Of a stretch of 64,000 nucleotides of DNA, positions 11,967 to 22,451 are shown one piece after another. This stretch comes from Blattamonas nauphoetae (lineage: Eukaryota > Preaxostyla > Oxymonadida): assembly GCA_033064195.1 (NCBI GenBank), contig JARBJD010000125.1, positions 1-64,000 on the forward strand. The letters run 5' to 3'. Position numbers and translations under genes: made by a program. The notes beneath the pieces were generated by a model. The model searched no databases and was not told the DNA's origin. It worked only from the letters and a program-made list of their open reading frames with translations. How positions within the stretch are numbered: the stretch's first letter is position 1; each line of letters opens with the position of its first letter.

Positions 11967-13740
11967 ATGAATACGTTCCCGACGTGGATCCTCCCGGCCG
12001 GTCGGCAAACAAATAAAGAACGCATCCTCCAACATCAACCCAAGACGGAGATGGCTATGATTCAAGCGCCCAATTCGGAGTCCGAAATCCAAGGGTTGCA
12101 CGAGCCACTTTCTTCCTGGCGGATTAACACCGACAGTTGCTCACCTGCGCCAGATGGAATCATCAGACATTGACTACCAGATTCAGCAATTACATGGCAG
12201 CATGAATACGTGCGTTTTAAACAAGGAGGAAGATGCGGCTGAACTTCGATATCAAATGCGAGAACAATGGGAGTGAGAGCAGAAAGTGCGGGAACAGCGG
12301 AAACGAGAGTACTCTCCACAACATACTATGGTGTATTTTCATTTCAGGCGAGGCGGAGGAGGAGGACCATTGATACACGAGAATGGTCGGATCGTCCTCA
12401 CAAAAGATGTACTTTCTGGTCATCAAAACGCCATCAACAATCTTCCCACTCAAAAAAAATCCAAACTGAACGCAGTGCATTCTGACAGAACCCCCCGGCA
12501 GGATAGGCAACCTCACAAAGAGGAACCTGCCATCAGACAACGCGCTGTGCCGATGGAGGAGAGAGAAGTGGTCGCTGATGCTGTAGAAAACGTCACAGAG
12601 TATGTTCCAAGTGCCAGAATGAAGAAAATGGAAGAATAACGAAAATATCAAAGTGAACTTCTTGAACAAGCAGCAGCCAGGAAAACGGATGAAGGCGCAG
12701 GAGGAAGTTCGGATTCGGGAAGAAGTGCGAAGAATGGAAGAGGTTGCACTGAATTACAACCCTTGGGGACGAAAAGGGGGAGGAGCACAACTGAAAGGAC
12801 GAAACTGGAAGACAACATGATGGCACGCGAAGGCAAGCTGAAGAAGTAGAAGCAAGAAGTGGGGAACAAGAAAGGGGATGCGGAAGAAATAGGAGGGGTA
12901 GTGAAGGAGATCGGATGAAGAGAAAGAGGGATGGGAGAGGAGAGGGAGGGAAATGTGTGAGGGAGAGCGGGAGGAAGTGAGTGGGTTGAAGGGAATAGGA
13001 GGGTCGAGCGAGATTCGGAAAAGACAAGCACTGGAATACAGGGAAGAGCTTCGACAGCAAATTGAACAGAAGAAGAGAGAGCGAGAAGAGGAGAGGAAGA
13101 AAGCGAAACAGGACGAGGAGGCGGAAGAGAAGAGATGGAAGCGAGAACAGAACGAATTGAAGAGAAAGGGGTTGGAGGTGTGATCTCTCATTTCCTCACA
13201 TTCAACGAGGGATGATACGAATCAACGACGAGCAGGTCCAGTCTCTCTCTCAGACGACTCGAGTCAAGCCCACAATCACCGTTCTGGAACCGGAAGTGGT
13301 GGAGGATGAAGGAGACAGACATTGAACGAAAACAGTCAATCTTGATGTATCGTGTGTCTCGTAGAGATATGACAAGCTACGTCGAGCGACACAGGCACGA
13401 GGACAGCCGAGATCGACAGAGGAAAGGAAGAAAGAACACTTCCCCTCGCGATTCTTGTTCTAGCACCTCTTCCTCCACAGACAGTGATTCGGAATGTGTC
13501 CCGTCGTGTGTCTCTTTCTGTTCCTAATGCACTCGTCGTAGTCGCACACATCAGCACCACCGTGCACACCAATTCGCTCAGAGAAGGAAGAAGCTGAGAA
13601 ACAGAGACAAGTTGAACCCGCCTTTGGTGACAAACTGACACACAAAGAATATGTGCCCACACGACAAGCGGCGAGGGATATAACAGACAACCAATGCTAT
13701 CAGAGGGTCACGAATGAAGTGGCAGCAGAGAAGCGAACAA
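11967..13740 (+). pseudogene. Decayed coiled-coil gene, CSPP1/CCDC66-like, inside hAT-like element
   Basis: Plus-strand fragments read as charged coiled coil. A piece with ELRYQMREQWE...EQKVREQRKR (12230-12310) is interrupted by an in-frame TGA at about 12268. A probable intron (about 12310-12348, GT...TTTCAG) is followed by a poly-Gly stretch then PLIHENGRIVLTKD. A second piece, SELLEQAAARK, lies at 12650-12680, and the best-preserved piece, YREELRQQIEQKKRERE, at 13035-13095. The YREELRxQIExKK pattern and the Gly-run motif recall centrosome/cilium proteins of the CSPP1 and CCDC66 kind. Several stops and frame changes are present, so this is not functional. The retained intron suggests capture as DNA rather than as cDNA. 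Gene identity is a pattern-based guess. Confidence 0.5.
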
Positions 13741-14050
13741 AGAGTTGACAACTCTCCTTCGGCTAATCTGGTGTGTCTGTGATCTCACATTTATTAAAAC
13801 CACATTTATCCCGTTCAAGTTGCTCTGTTTTGTTTTAAATGTGATCAGGAGAGGACGTTTTGAAAGTGTAATGTTGATCGGACCTACATTCTTTAAATTG
13901 CCCGGATCGAACTTGGTTCGTCCTTTTCGCTACTGATTCGTCAAAAATGAACGTAAAACTGAATTTTGTGTTCAAAAATATATGCCACACATCGTCTCAC
14001 ATCATCTACATGCTTTTTTAATCAGAACCCTCTCATCGCCTAATTAAGCG

Positions 14051-14089
14051 CCAAAAACCCGTGTCCTATGATAGGACACGGGTTTTTGG
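14051..14089. repeat. 39-bp near-perfect palindrome (18-bp arms, 3-nt loop)
   Basis: The left arm CCAAAAACCCGTGTCCTA and its exact reverse complement flank the loop TGA. It lies just inside the right terminal repeat of the hAT-like element and shares the TGTCCTA core with the other subterminal motifs. As RNA or single-stranded DNA it would form a very stable hairpin. Confidence 0.9.
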
Positions 14090-14572
14090 AGGAGGACATG
14101 CCGACCCAAGCCAAGTTGGAAGAATTCGACGGTATCTGAACTTGTTCGGCATGATCAGCTGCATGTTTCAAAGACTTATATGAATGTTGACACTGTCTGC
14201 CTTTTTCGTCGCAAACCATGTCCAATGTCAAACTTCTGGTTAGACTTGTTCGAGTGATTGGGCAAGCTAAAATCTTTTGTCTCGCGAGTCTTGTTGAATG
14301 TTTGAAAGAGTATTTCACTTCATGTTTGTGTGTTTGTCACTCCAGAGATTTATGTGTTGCGTGGACTTTAGAACAGTTGAAGAAATAAGTGATGATCTTG
14401 AATCGAGAGATCTTGTCATTAAACCAACCAATGTTTGATTAAGAGGTTGATTACCAGTTAAACTTATGTTCCAAGAAAAGTAGTTTCATGGTTTGAGACG
14501 AGGAAGTGAAATACTAGTGTCTTGTTTGTCAGATCGGCCAACCCATGGACCGTCTTTGATGGACCCAGGGTC

Positions 14573-16185
14573 TCACTCAATTTGTTGATGAGCCCTGGTT
14601 ATGTGTCGGATGGAGCTTGCGACATCCTGGATGGTGAACAAGGAAGAGAGAGGATGGAGGGGTGGGGGAGTGGGGAGGAGTGGAGTGTAGGTTGTGGAGA
14701 GAGGAGAGGAAGTCGAGATCTGTTCAAGATTGAGCTTCGGAACGAACACGGGATATTTGTGGATGTTGGGAGATTGAAACGAAGATGTTTGGGGCTGAGT
14801 TGAGAATGAAGGATGCACTTCGGAGGATGGAAGGGAGAATGTGGAGTCAGTTGTGAAGTCATGCTCTGCGTCAGATTGTTCGCTTCCTTTTCTGAAGGAA
14901 GACAGCACACCGTTGACAGAGATCTCGCCGACGATTGGGAGAGTGTATTTGAAGGAGAAAGGGAAGGAGCCGTGTGAGAGGGAGAGGATGGAGTGGACAG
15001 TCTGGGGAGGGAAGACAGTGGGGAGAGAGATGAAGAGAGACAGAGCAGACCTGCTCGCCTTGTGGGTGCTCAGCGAAGACAACTCGTCCTCTGCCCGACA
15101 ACTTGGCGAATCTGAGCCAGACTTCGATGTAATGGACACCGGCGAGAGTGGGAGGCCAGAGGGACTGGAGGGAGGTCTGGAGGGTGTTGATGAAGAGGTT
15201 GGCGATGGGGATGAAGTGTGGGTGGGGGAGGGCGTTGATTCTGTGGAATCCTTGGAACTGGAGGAAGAGGGCGTTGTTGAGGAGAGAGTTGAAGTTGGCG
15301 AAGTGGCAGGTGGCGAGTTGGCTGAGGGCAGTGGATTGGCGGAGGATGGATCGGGCGTGGACGGTTGTGTGTCTGTTGTTGAAGAGGATGAAGAGTCGGT
15401 TTGGGAAAGAGGGTCGATTCGAGTTTGGGTTGAAAGGATCAGCGAGGATTGCGAAGTGTTTCTTTGGCTGGTAGAACTGGCTGAAATGGGGAGAGATGAA
15501 GAGAGGAAAGAAATGAGGACGAGGAGAGAGAAACCTGAGAACACTGGAGGCGATGTGCTGGACTTGAGTTGGATTTGTGGAAGCGAGGGAGAGTTGGAGG
15601 GAGGTGATTCTGTATGCAGGATAGACGCAGACTGGAGTTTGGTTGATGGCCTTGCCGAAGTGGAAGAAGAAAGAAGAGTGTGTGGGAGAGAAAAGATGGA
15701 AGGAAACAAAAGAAACGATGAGAGGGCCGTTGGCGAGGAGAGATGCGACAGGGTTTGGGGTTGATGTGAACTGGATGTGGAGAAAGGTGGATTGGTGTGG
15801 GTGGTTTGGATGGGAGACGATCGCTGGACCGAAGTTGTGGTTGAAGAAGGAGGAGACGCGATTGGCGTTGAGAGGAGGAAGGATGTGCTTGACGATGAGG
15901 GAGGCTGGGGAGTGAAGAGAAGAAGGGAAGACATCTGGACTGGAATTTGATTCTGAGCTTCATGTTGGGTGGGGAGTGTGTGTGGATGGTGTGGGGGCTG
16001 ACGAGAGAGACCCAAAACAGAGAGATCGAGGATATCCTGAAAGTGGAGTGGGAATGAGTTGGGCGATGAGTGATGAAGGAACGAGAGTGCGACGGGAAAG
16101 AGGAGATGGTTGGAGAGTGGAACTGATGTGGGAGATGGATTTATGCGAAGATGGTGAGCGAACCGACGATTGTTGGGAATGTCAT
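14573..16185 (-). CDS. Hypothetical protein, intron-rich (about 420 aa)
   Basis: The reading frame appears only after removing short introns. Exons, in coding order: a first exon from an ATG at 16185 (3' limit uncertain), 16036-16012, 15904-15535, 15480-15051 and 15001-14573. The last three introns have GT...AG ends and keep frame: 16011-15905, 15534-15481 and 15050-15002. The joined protein has normal composition, with segments such as LIVKHILPPLNANRVSSFF, HFAILADPFNPN, PNRLFILFNNRHTT and FKYTLPIVGEISVNGVL, and a Ser/Pro-rich C-terminus. The longest single frame through this region (575 codons) is largely Ser/Thr/Pro because it reads introns and out-of-frame exons. The N-terminal Leu/Asn segment is faintly F-box-like, but I do not recognise the family. 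Confidence 0.6.
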
Positions 16186-16597
16186 CACACTTTGAGGAAA
16201 AGATGTCTGATGAAAACAAGACAAAAAGGACGGAAATGAAGGATGAGGAAGGAAGAAAGAGAACAGGGAGGACCAAACAACCGGTGAGTGAGGATGTCAC
16301 GAATCAAACATCCTCCATCCTCCTCACTCTCACAACGAACTCTCAGAAACATGATTGGGACATCGCAACAACATCTGCCCATCCGATGCAGTTGGAGATG
16401 CTTGAGTTGGGCTGACGACAGGGATTGGTGAATGAAGCGCTACGAACGCATTGAAGGCCAACATCGCGCACAATCAAGTTTTAACAACTATTCTGCACTT
16501 TTCATGCTTACTGTTCGTGTGCTACGATTGTTTCTCTTCAATTTTAGTGAAGAGAGCTTCATTAGTCACTTTCGAATCATCCATCTTTGAATTAATA
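16186..16597. other. Intergenic stretch
   Basis: This would be the upstream region of the minus-strand gene at 14573-16185. It ends at the left target TA (16596-16597) of the large pogo-like element. Nothing coding or structured was recognised. Confidence 0.4.
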
Positions 16598-16847
16598 GTG
16601 GTGTCACCAATTAGTTCCATGTCAACAATTAGTGCTTTTCTCTGATTTGATAAAGAACATGGCGAATATCAATAGTGTGAAATGATAGAGTTGACAAATT
16701 CCTCCAGCCTGAGAAAAAGATGATTTACTATGGAATGATCAAAACGATGGGCCCGATCAACATTCACGAAAAAATGAGAAAAGAGATGCAGTGAATCATG
16801 AGAGAAAGTGGGTTTTCAGAGTTATTGGGTAATCTATTTTCATGTTT
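16598..16847 (+). repeat. Left terminal inverted repeat of the large pogo-like element
   Basis: The reverse complement of this segment matches 27028-27274 base for base wherever I compared them (for example GATTACCCAATAACTCTG and GATCGGGCCCATCG). It starts GTGGTGTCACC next to a TA. The transposase gene begins about 70 bp inside. Confidence 0.9.
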
Positions 16848-16917
16848 GATAGTAATGCATGTCACTTTTTACATATTTATCTAAAATTCAGTGATTAAGG
16901 GAACGATTCTGTCTCTC

Positions 16918-19900
16918 ATGTCTGATACCAGTTATATAGACGATCCAACGTCAGATTCCATCTCGCACACTCCAATTTTCAAGTATAAAAGACAAAGATC
17001 ATCGATTCAATCTCCAAATGCAAAGAAAATGCAAGAAAAGCGAAGAGCACGAGCGCTCATGGAGGGCCGTGAGCCCGGGATCGTAGGAAATCCTCCCAAT
17101 CTGACGAACAGGGAAGAAGAAAGTCCAAAAATTGGTCTGGTTCTTTTTTTGATTATTTTCGAGGCCTATCGAATTCGACTTCGTCGAGGGACGGTTTCAT
17201 CAACTCTTCGCTATCCCTGCCGAACGTGGATTTATCGATTCCTAAAACGCCACACGTCCGTTCGCTCAATCGTACCAACTCCAATCGATGAGGCACGATT
17301 CAACGCCTCAACACTCAACAACGTTGTTCCGTTCCTTCAAAAACTACTCAAACTGGTGGAAACACATCGCTACCACCCTGATCTCATCCTCCAAATGGAT
17401 GAGACCAGCCTACAATCCAAAGCATTCCGACCATCAAAGTGTATTGGCTCAACACGAAGCGGCAAATTCTACGTTATCGAAACCAAACCTATGTCCAAGA
17501 TGACGGCGTTGTTCGTATGCGCCGCCTCCGGCCTCTCTTTCAAAATTCATTTACTCTTTCCCCCAGATATGGACATACCACGTCTCATTGATTTCAAGTA
17601 CAGAAAATATACGGTCACCCACACTCCTAGAGGTTGGATGACACAGGAGGCGTTCGCTTGGATTCTCAAGACACAAGTGTACCCAGAGATAGAACGTGTC
17701 AGACAAGATCACATTGCTGAGCATTACGAACACGAGAAGAGAATGGCGCAGGAGAAGGCAAGTCCGAAGAAGCGAAGTCCTCGGAAAAGAGTTGAAGGAA
17801 GTACAGAAATCGAAATGGATTATGTTCCCTATGCGTGGTTGCCTCCTCAAAAGAAAGGAGAGAATGGAAAAGAGAATCGTGACAGAAGGGGGACATGTCC
17901 AGACGACAGAGGCGAAGGAAGGCAGAATGGGGAAACGAGGAGTCAGAAGAAAGAGGAGGAAGAGCAAGTTGAATCGACGAACTTGAGAAAGACGCTGACA
18001 GGAAGTGTTGGCGGACAAATGGGACTGATGAGGAACGAACAGACGCTGACAGGAAGTGTTGGCGGACAAATGGGACTGATGAGGAACGAACAGACGCTGA
18101 CAGGAAGTGTTGGCGGACAAATGGGACTGATGAGGAACGAACAGACGCTGACAGGAAGTGTTGGCGGACAAATGGGACTGATGAGGAACGAACAGACGCT
18201 GACAGGAAGTGTTGGCGGACAAATGGGACTGATGAGGAACGAACAGACGCTGACAGGAAGTGTTGGCGGACAAATGGGACTGATGAGGAACGAACAGACG
18301 CTGACAGGAAGTGTTGGCGGACAAATGGGACTGATGAGGAACGAACAGACGCTGACAGGAAGTGTTGGCGGACAAATGGGACTGATGAGGAACGAACAAC
18401 CATTGATCCAACATCATCCTTTCCTTCCTGATTCTCACTTACAGAACCTATCGTCCTCCGAACGTGCACTTATCATTTTAGACGGTCACAATTCCCGTTC
18501 TCAACCTGAACTAATGGCGTGGCTAGCTGCTCGCAACGTTGACGTACAGTCGAAATCATATCCTTCCGCGATTGTGTTACACTTCAGTCTTTGTTTCTTT
18601 TCCGTTTCAGTTGTTTTATTCATCAATTCAAATCAGTGTAGATATTCGACATTCGACATGATGTGCAGGAAAACGGTGGCTGAGATCTGACCCAGAAAGT
18701 TCAGATTTGCGAAACAAAACGTTCAAGACTGTTTTAGGTGAAATGGAAGAAAGTAATCTGAAAGTGAGATGACAGATCGTATCTTATCTCAAGGAAAACA
18801 TCAAAGAGCGTTTCTGTAGTTAAAAGTCGACGAATCAATACCCTCGCAAGAGTCCATCGAAAAAAAAAGTGAATGGTTCCTCGTTTGTCCACAAAAAAGT
18901 CTCCCTTTTCCTATTATATTCTCATTTGAACATTCCTAGACTCAAAAACGATGGAGACTTAGTCCCCAAGCCAAAAGAGATCCTTCTCAAGCGGAAGGCT
19001 GGCTTGTCGGTCGCTGCGATCGGAAGGCAAATCCACAGATCGGAGAGTACCATTCGGACCTTTCTCAAAGGTTGGCTAAAAATCCAAGAAAGAAACGAAG
19101 CATACAGAGGACTTTCACGCGATGCACAACGGTCCAGGAAGACGCCATGATACTCGCTGAAATTGACTGCAATCGCTTCAAATCAAAAAGAGATATCAAA
19201 GAAAAACTTGCCAAGACACACCAGATTGTTGTTTCTGAATCTACAATTGGGAGGAGAGGAAAGGAGAACGGGATCTCCCAACATCCCGTCAAGAGAAAGC
19301 CCCTGCTTCGATCCATCAACATTGAGAAGCGTTTGTCGTTTGCACGGGATCATGTGAAGTGGAGTCAACAAGATTGGAAGCGAGTCCTCTGGAGCGACGA
19401 AGCAATGGTTTGCCTAAAAGAACCGAAAGGGAAAGTGTACGTATGGAGGAAAAAGGGGGAAGAATATGATCCGAAATGTGTACTACATACAGTCAAACAT
19501 TCGGTCCACTTGATGGTTTGGGGTTGTGTTGGATGGGGTGGAGTTGGGAAGCTTGTCTTCATAAAAGGTAAGCTTGAACAAAAACAATACCTGAAAATAG
19601 TAAAAAAACACGTTCATGACCATGGAATTCAGCTCTGCGAACAACCTTTCATATTCCAACAGGACAATGACCCGAAACACTCTTCGAAACTCGTCCAAAG
19701 TTGGATCGCGCGACAAACCTTTTCCACCATGATATGGCCACCTCAAAGCCCCGACCTTTCACCAATCGAGAACGTTTGGCGCAATATGAAAGTAAAACTG
19801 AACAAAAGAGATTGTCATACTGTTGACGATTTGAAGATTGCGATAAGAAGTGTGTGGAACAAGGATCTCTTGAGTTGCATCCAGTCTTCAATCTTATCCA

Positions 19901-21158
19901 TGCCAACGAGGATTGCTGAAGTCCTGACCAACAATGGATCCTGGACACATTATTAAGGAGACGGAACTGGTTGTGGGTTGGAGAGATGAACCCACATTCT
20001 TTTTCTTTTTCCATTCACGCACTACCAGATACTTTTTCCAGATAGTCGAAGTGTCCAAAGTGGAGAAAATAGAGAAATATTGAGTTCTTATGAGAATTAA
20101 ATGTGTGGATTGTTATTCCTAAACCGCGGACTGATGTGACAGTGACTGTAATAGTGCTGCCTTCTCACACATCCGAGTTTCTTCAGCCGTTAGACCAGGT
20201 GGTCAACAAAGAATGGAAGAGAGCTCTAAAGGCTGTCAGCCTCCCAAAGAACAAACGGGACCAGACACAATTGAACACCTTCATGAACCAAATCGACATT
20301 GCGGTAACGAAGGCACTTCAAGCTGACTATATCAGAAAAGGGTTTGAAAAATGCGGCCTCATCCTCAGGCCTCCAACAAAAATGCTCAACAGTCTGAGAA
20401 ATACAGGGCAGTCGTTCGAGGAGTGGAAACAGTCTAGATCCAATCACAACACGGACGATGATGAGTTCCCAGACAATTCCGACGATTCTCCTGATCCGAA
20501 TTGGGTCAATCGGATAAAAGCGAGTCATCTTGATGACTGGGACGCATTTCAAGTCGAAGACATCGACTCAATCAAACCACTCAAACCGTCTGCATCATTT
20601 CCAATCAGTGGACATGTTCTCACAGATCAATCTTTCCTTCGTTGTTGGTGTGACCATCTCGCTGCTCGTGAACGTCTTAAAGATGAGAAAGAATCTGCAC
20701 GCAGGATCAGAACAGAAAAGAGGAGGGCAATGACGTTCAGGAAGCTTGAAAAGCTCACAGAGAGACGTGGAGGCCAGTCCAGTGTGAGTGTGACACGTGA
20801 AAGGAAAATTCTTCCGGACGACAGCAGCGAATCTTCCGATTCCTTCAGTCACAGTCATGACGAAGAGTTTGACGATGTAGCTTCGATCCTTGATCCCAAT
20901 TCCACCGATAATGGCGATTCACTGTCGGGGTCAACAGATGAGAGCGATTCGGAATCCATCTCCAATCGAGTAAATCAGTTATTGACCGTAACGCATGGCC
21001 GACTACCAGGGAAAAGAAAAACTCGTCCTCCAACTTCATTCCTATCTCAGAGTCAAATCTCCACCAGCAATTCTTTGAACGACAGACGCCGAGAACCTCA
21101 GACAAGATACACGGTCGATTCTGAAGGGATGATCGTTCTAGACTCAGAAAGCGATTGA
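16918..21158 (+). CDS. pogo-like DDE transposase, split by a Tc1 insertion
   Basis: Two parts, 16918-18546 and 20151-21158, separated by a Tc1 element plus one TA copy. Joined at the empty TA site they stay in frame and encode about 878 residues. I chose the ATG at 16918. The N-terminal part has a CENPB-type helix-turn-helix feel (TWIYRFLKRH). The catalytic triad is visible: QMDETS (near 17400), ILDGHNS (near 18475) and LQPLDQ (near 20190), with 35 residues between the second and third Asp, so DD35D. The segment NVDV|IVLPSHTSEFLQPLD spans the insertion point exactly as in intact pogo/Tigger enzymes. Eight identical 17-residue repeats sit between the first and second Asp. The C-terminal 200 residues are acidic and Ser-rich. 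With the insertion in place the gene cannot make the full enzyme. Confidence 0.85.
17992..18399 (+). repeat. 51-bp tandem repeat, eight identical copies, in-frame
   Basis: The unit encodes TLTGSVGGQMGLMRNEQ. The eight copies appear identical, implying very recent expansion. Because 51 is a multiple of three, the transposase frame is kept. Confidence 0.97.
18547..20148 (+). mobile_element. Tc1-like transposon inserted in the pogo transposase
   Basis: The 1602-bp element is flanked by TA (18545-18546 and 20149-20150). The ends start CAGTC on both sides and share further blocks (TCA.ATC..TCCGCG.TT) over about 30 bp, so the inverted repeats are imperfect. It carries one Tc1-family transposase with a frameshift. 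Excision in silico with one TA restores the host transposase frame exactly, which fixes the borders. Confidence 0.9.
18930..19956 (+). pseudogene. Tc1 transposase (DD34E), one frameshift
   Basis: The N-terminal helix-turn-helix (KEILLKRKAGLSVAAIGRQ ... SESTIRTFLKG) reads in one frame to about 19068. From about 19072 the rest reads in another frame: VQEDAMIL, a second DNA-binding segment, then the catalytic core. Catalytic residues are WSDEA (about 19395), QQDNDPKH (about 19660) and SPIENVW (about 19755), with 34 residues between the second Asp and the Glu. The protein ends at 19956 with a normal Tc1-type C-terminus. All three catalytic residues are present; the single frameshift between the DNA-binding and catalytic parts is the only break I see. 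Confidence 0.9.
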
Positions 21159-22440
21159 GCTCGTTTGAGCGTCGGTCGATGTCAGCCAACGATGTGACGA
21201 CACGAAGATCGATGCGCGAGCCACATTCAGACGACTGACAGTCTCTTCATCTCCGGATACCAGTGAGTAGAGTGAACTGCTGCTTTCCGGGGCAGTGCCG
21301 TCAAAGCCCACAGCAAAAGTATGACACTACACCGCTTAAAATCCGTGCCTGGAATTGCTGATGCGCATCTCTTTCTACGGGGTTTTGATTCCAAGGAAAA
21401 GGCAATCGTTCAATAGACTTGTTCGGTTGAAACATCTAAGTCAGGCCATATCGCTTCACAGTCTCTTCAGTCTTTGACATTATAGGTAGCGTTCTCGTCG
21501 TCGTTGCCAGCAGCATGAATGGAGTAGGTATCCACACTCAGTCGAAGATGATTGTGTGTCGTGTTGAACGCGGCCAGCAGTTCAACATGTTCTTCGCAGT
21601 CAGCAAGAATGTTGAGTCGAGACATTCCGGCGTCGATGCAGTCATCGCGTCCATTCCTCTGTCGTCAAGTTGTCCATTCCTTCCTGACGAGTCTGAATTA
21701 TCTTTCACACAATCAGTTTCTGGTCCGCCAAGGAGAGTATTGAGTGTCTCTGTTGCCTCTCGAATCCACTCACTCAATCCAACGACTCTTAAACGTCTTT
21801 GATTCACACGTGCTCGCTCCAGATTCAATCGCACATGAGGAGTCGATCTCGAACATCCTCAATCTTCGAGGGAAGACTCTAAAGTCTCATTACAACCAGG
21901 TCGTGTCAGGGATCCGAATTAGATTTCGCTGAGCTCGGAGATTGGTGTCTGCATCCCTTTCGTTAACCGTTGGGAGGAGGATGAGTTACTGAAGAGTGTG
22001 TTTGTTGGAATTGCACGAAGGAGCAATCAAGTCGGACAGGCATGTAATCTGTGCTTTGTCATCCAGTCCGAATTGAAACTGCTTCGTCAGTTGCGACAGA
22101 TCGCGCGATTGGGCGAGAACACAGATCATCGATTTCGGAGATTGGTGGCAGTGATCGTGGGATCTTCGTTTGGGCGGACGAACAGTGACTGCACAAGTTG
22201 TATGTGGGAATCAAACGGTGGAATTGTGGCGAACATTCCAATCAAAGAGTCGAGAATGCACGCTCACCACCTCACGATATCCTCTCTGGAAAGTCGAGGG
22301 ATCCCCCTCGCTTCATCGCACACGGATTCACGATGCTGGAGAACCAAGATGTTGGTAGCTTGGACTTAAGGTTGCATGATCGCAAGATATGACAGAAAGA
22401 ATACGTCATTAGGTTATACATCGATTTAAAGGAAATGAGA
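21159..22440. other. Unassigned interior of the large pogo-like element
   Basis: Between the transposase and the minisatellite are 1.28 kb with only short frames on both strands (for example 21515-21802 plus and 21538-21834 minus). No family was recognised. The composition is that of decayed coding DNA, possibly old cargo. Confidence 0.35.
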
Positions 22441-22451
22441 CGCATCACGTC

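Larger units (their letters stand above)
10563..14114. mobile_element. hAT-like non-autonomous element carrying a host-type gene fragment
   Basis: Perfect 22-bp terminal inverted repeats lie at 10563-10584 (starts TTGGCTTGGGTCGGC) and 14093-14114. They are flanked by an identical direct 8-bp duplication, GTTGGAAG (10555-10562 and 14115-14122). The duplication has T at position 2 and A at position 7, matching the known hAT target pattern nTnnnnAn. Subterminal regions hold many TGTCCTA/TAGGACA motifs: TGTCCTATAGGACA near 10595, a 23-bp inverted pair at 10818-10840 and 10946-10968, and an 18-bp-arm palindrome at 14051-14089. Subterminal motif repeats are typical of hAT elements. No transposase was found in the interior; instead there is a decayed coiled-coil gene at about 11.97-13.74 kb. 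The ends do not start with the CAGGG often seen in hATs, so the superfamily is likely rather than certain. Confidence 0.7.

Noticed and set aside
14841-15764. 307-codon plus-strand acidic frame
   Set aside because: It is antisense to exons with clean splice sites and normal protein composition.
17551-18469. Minus-strand frames of 256-295 codons
   Set aside because: They are the complement of the 51-bp repeat within the pogo transposase; the plus strand carries the catalytic motifs.
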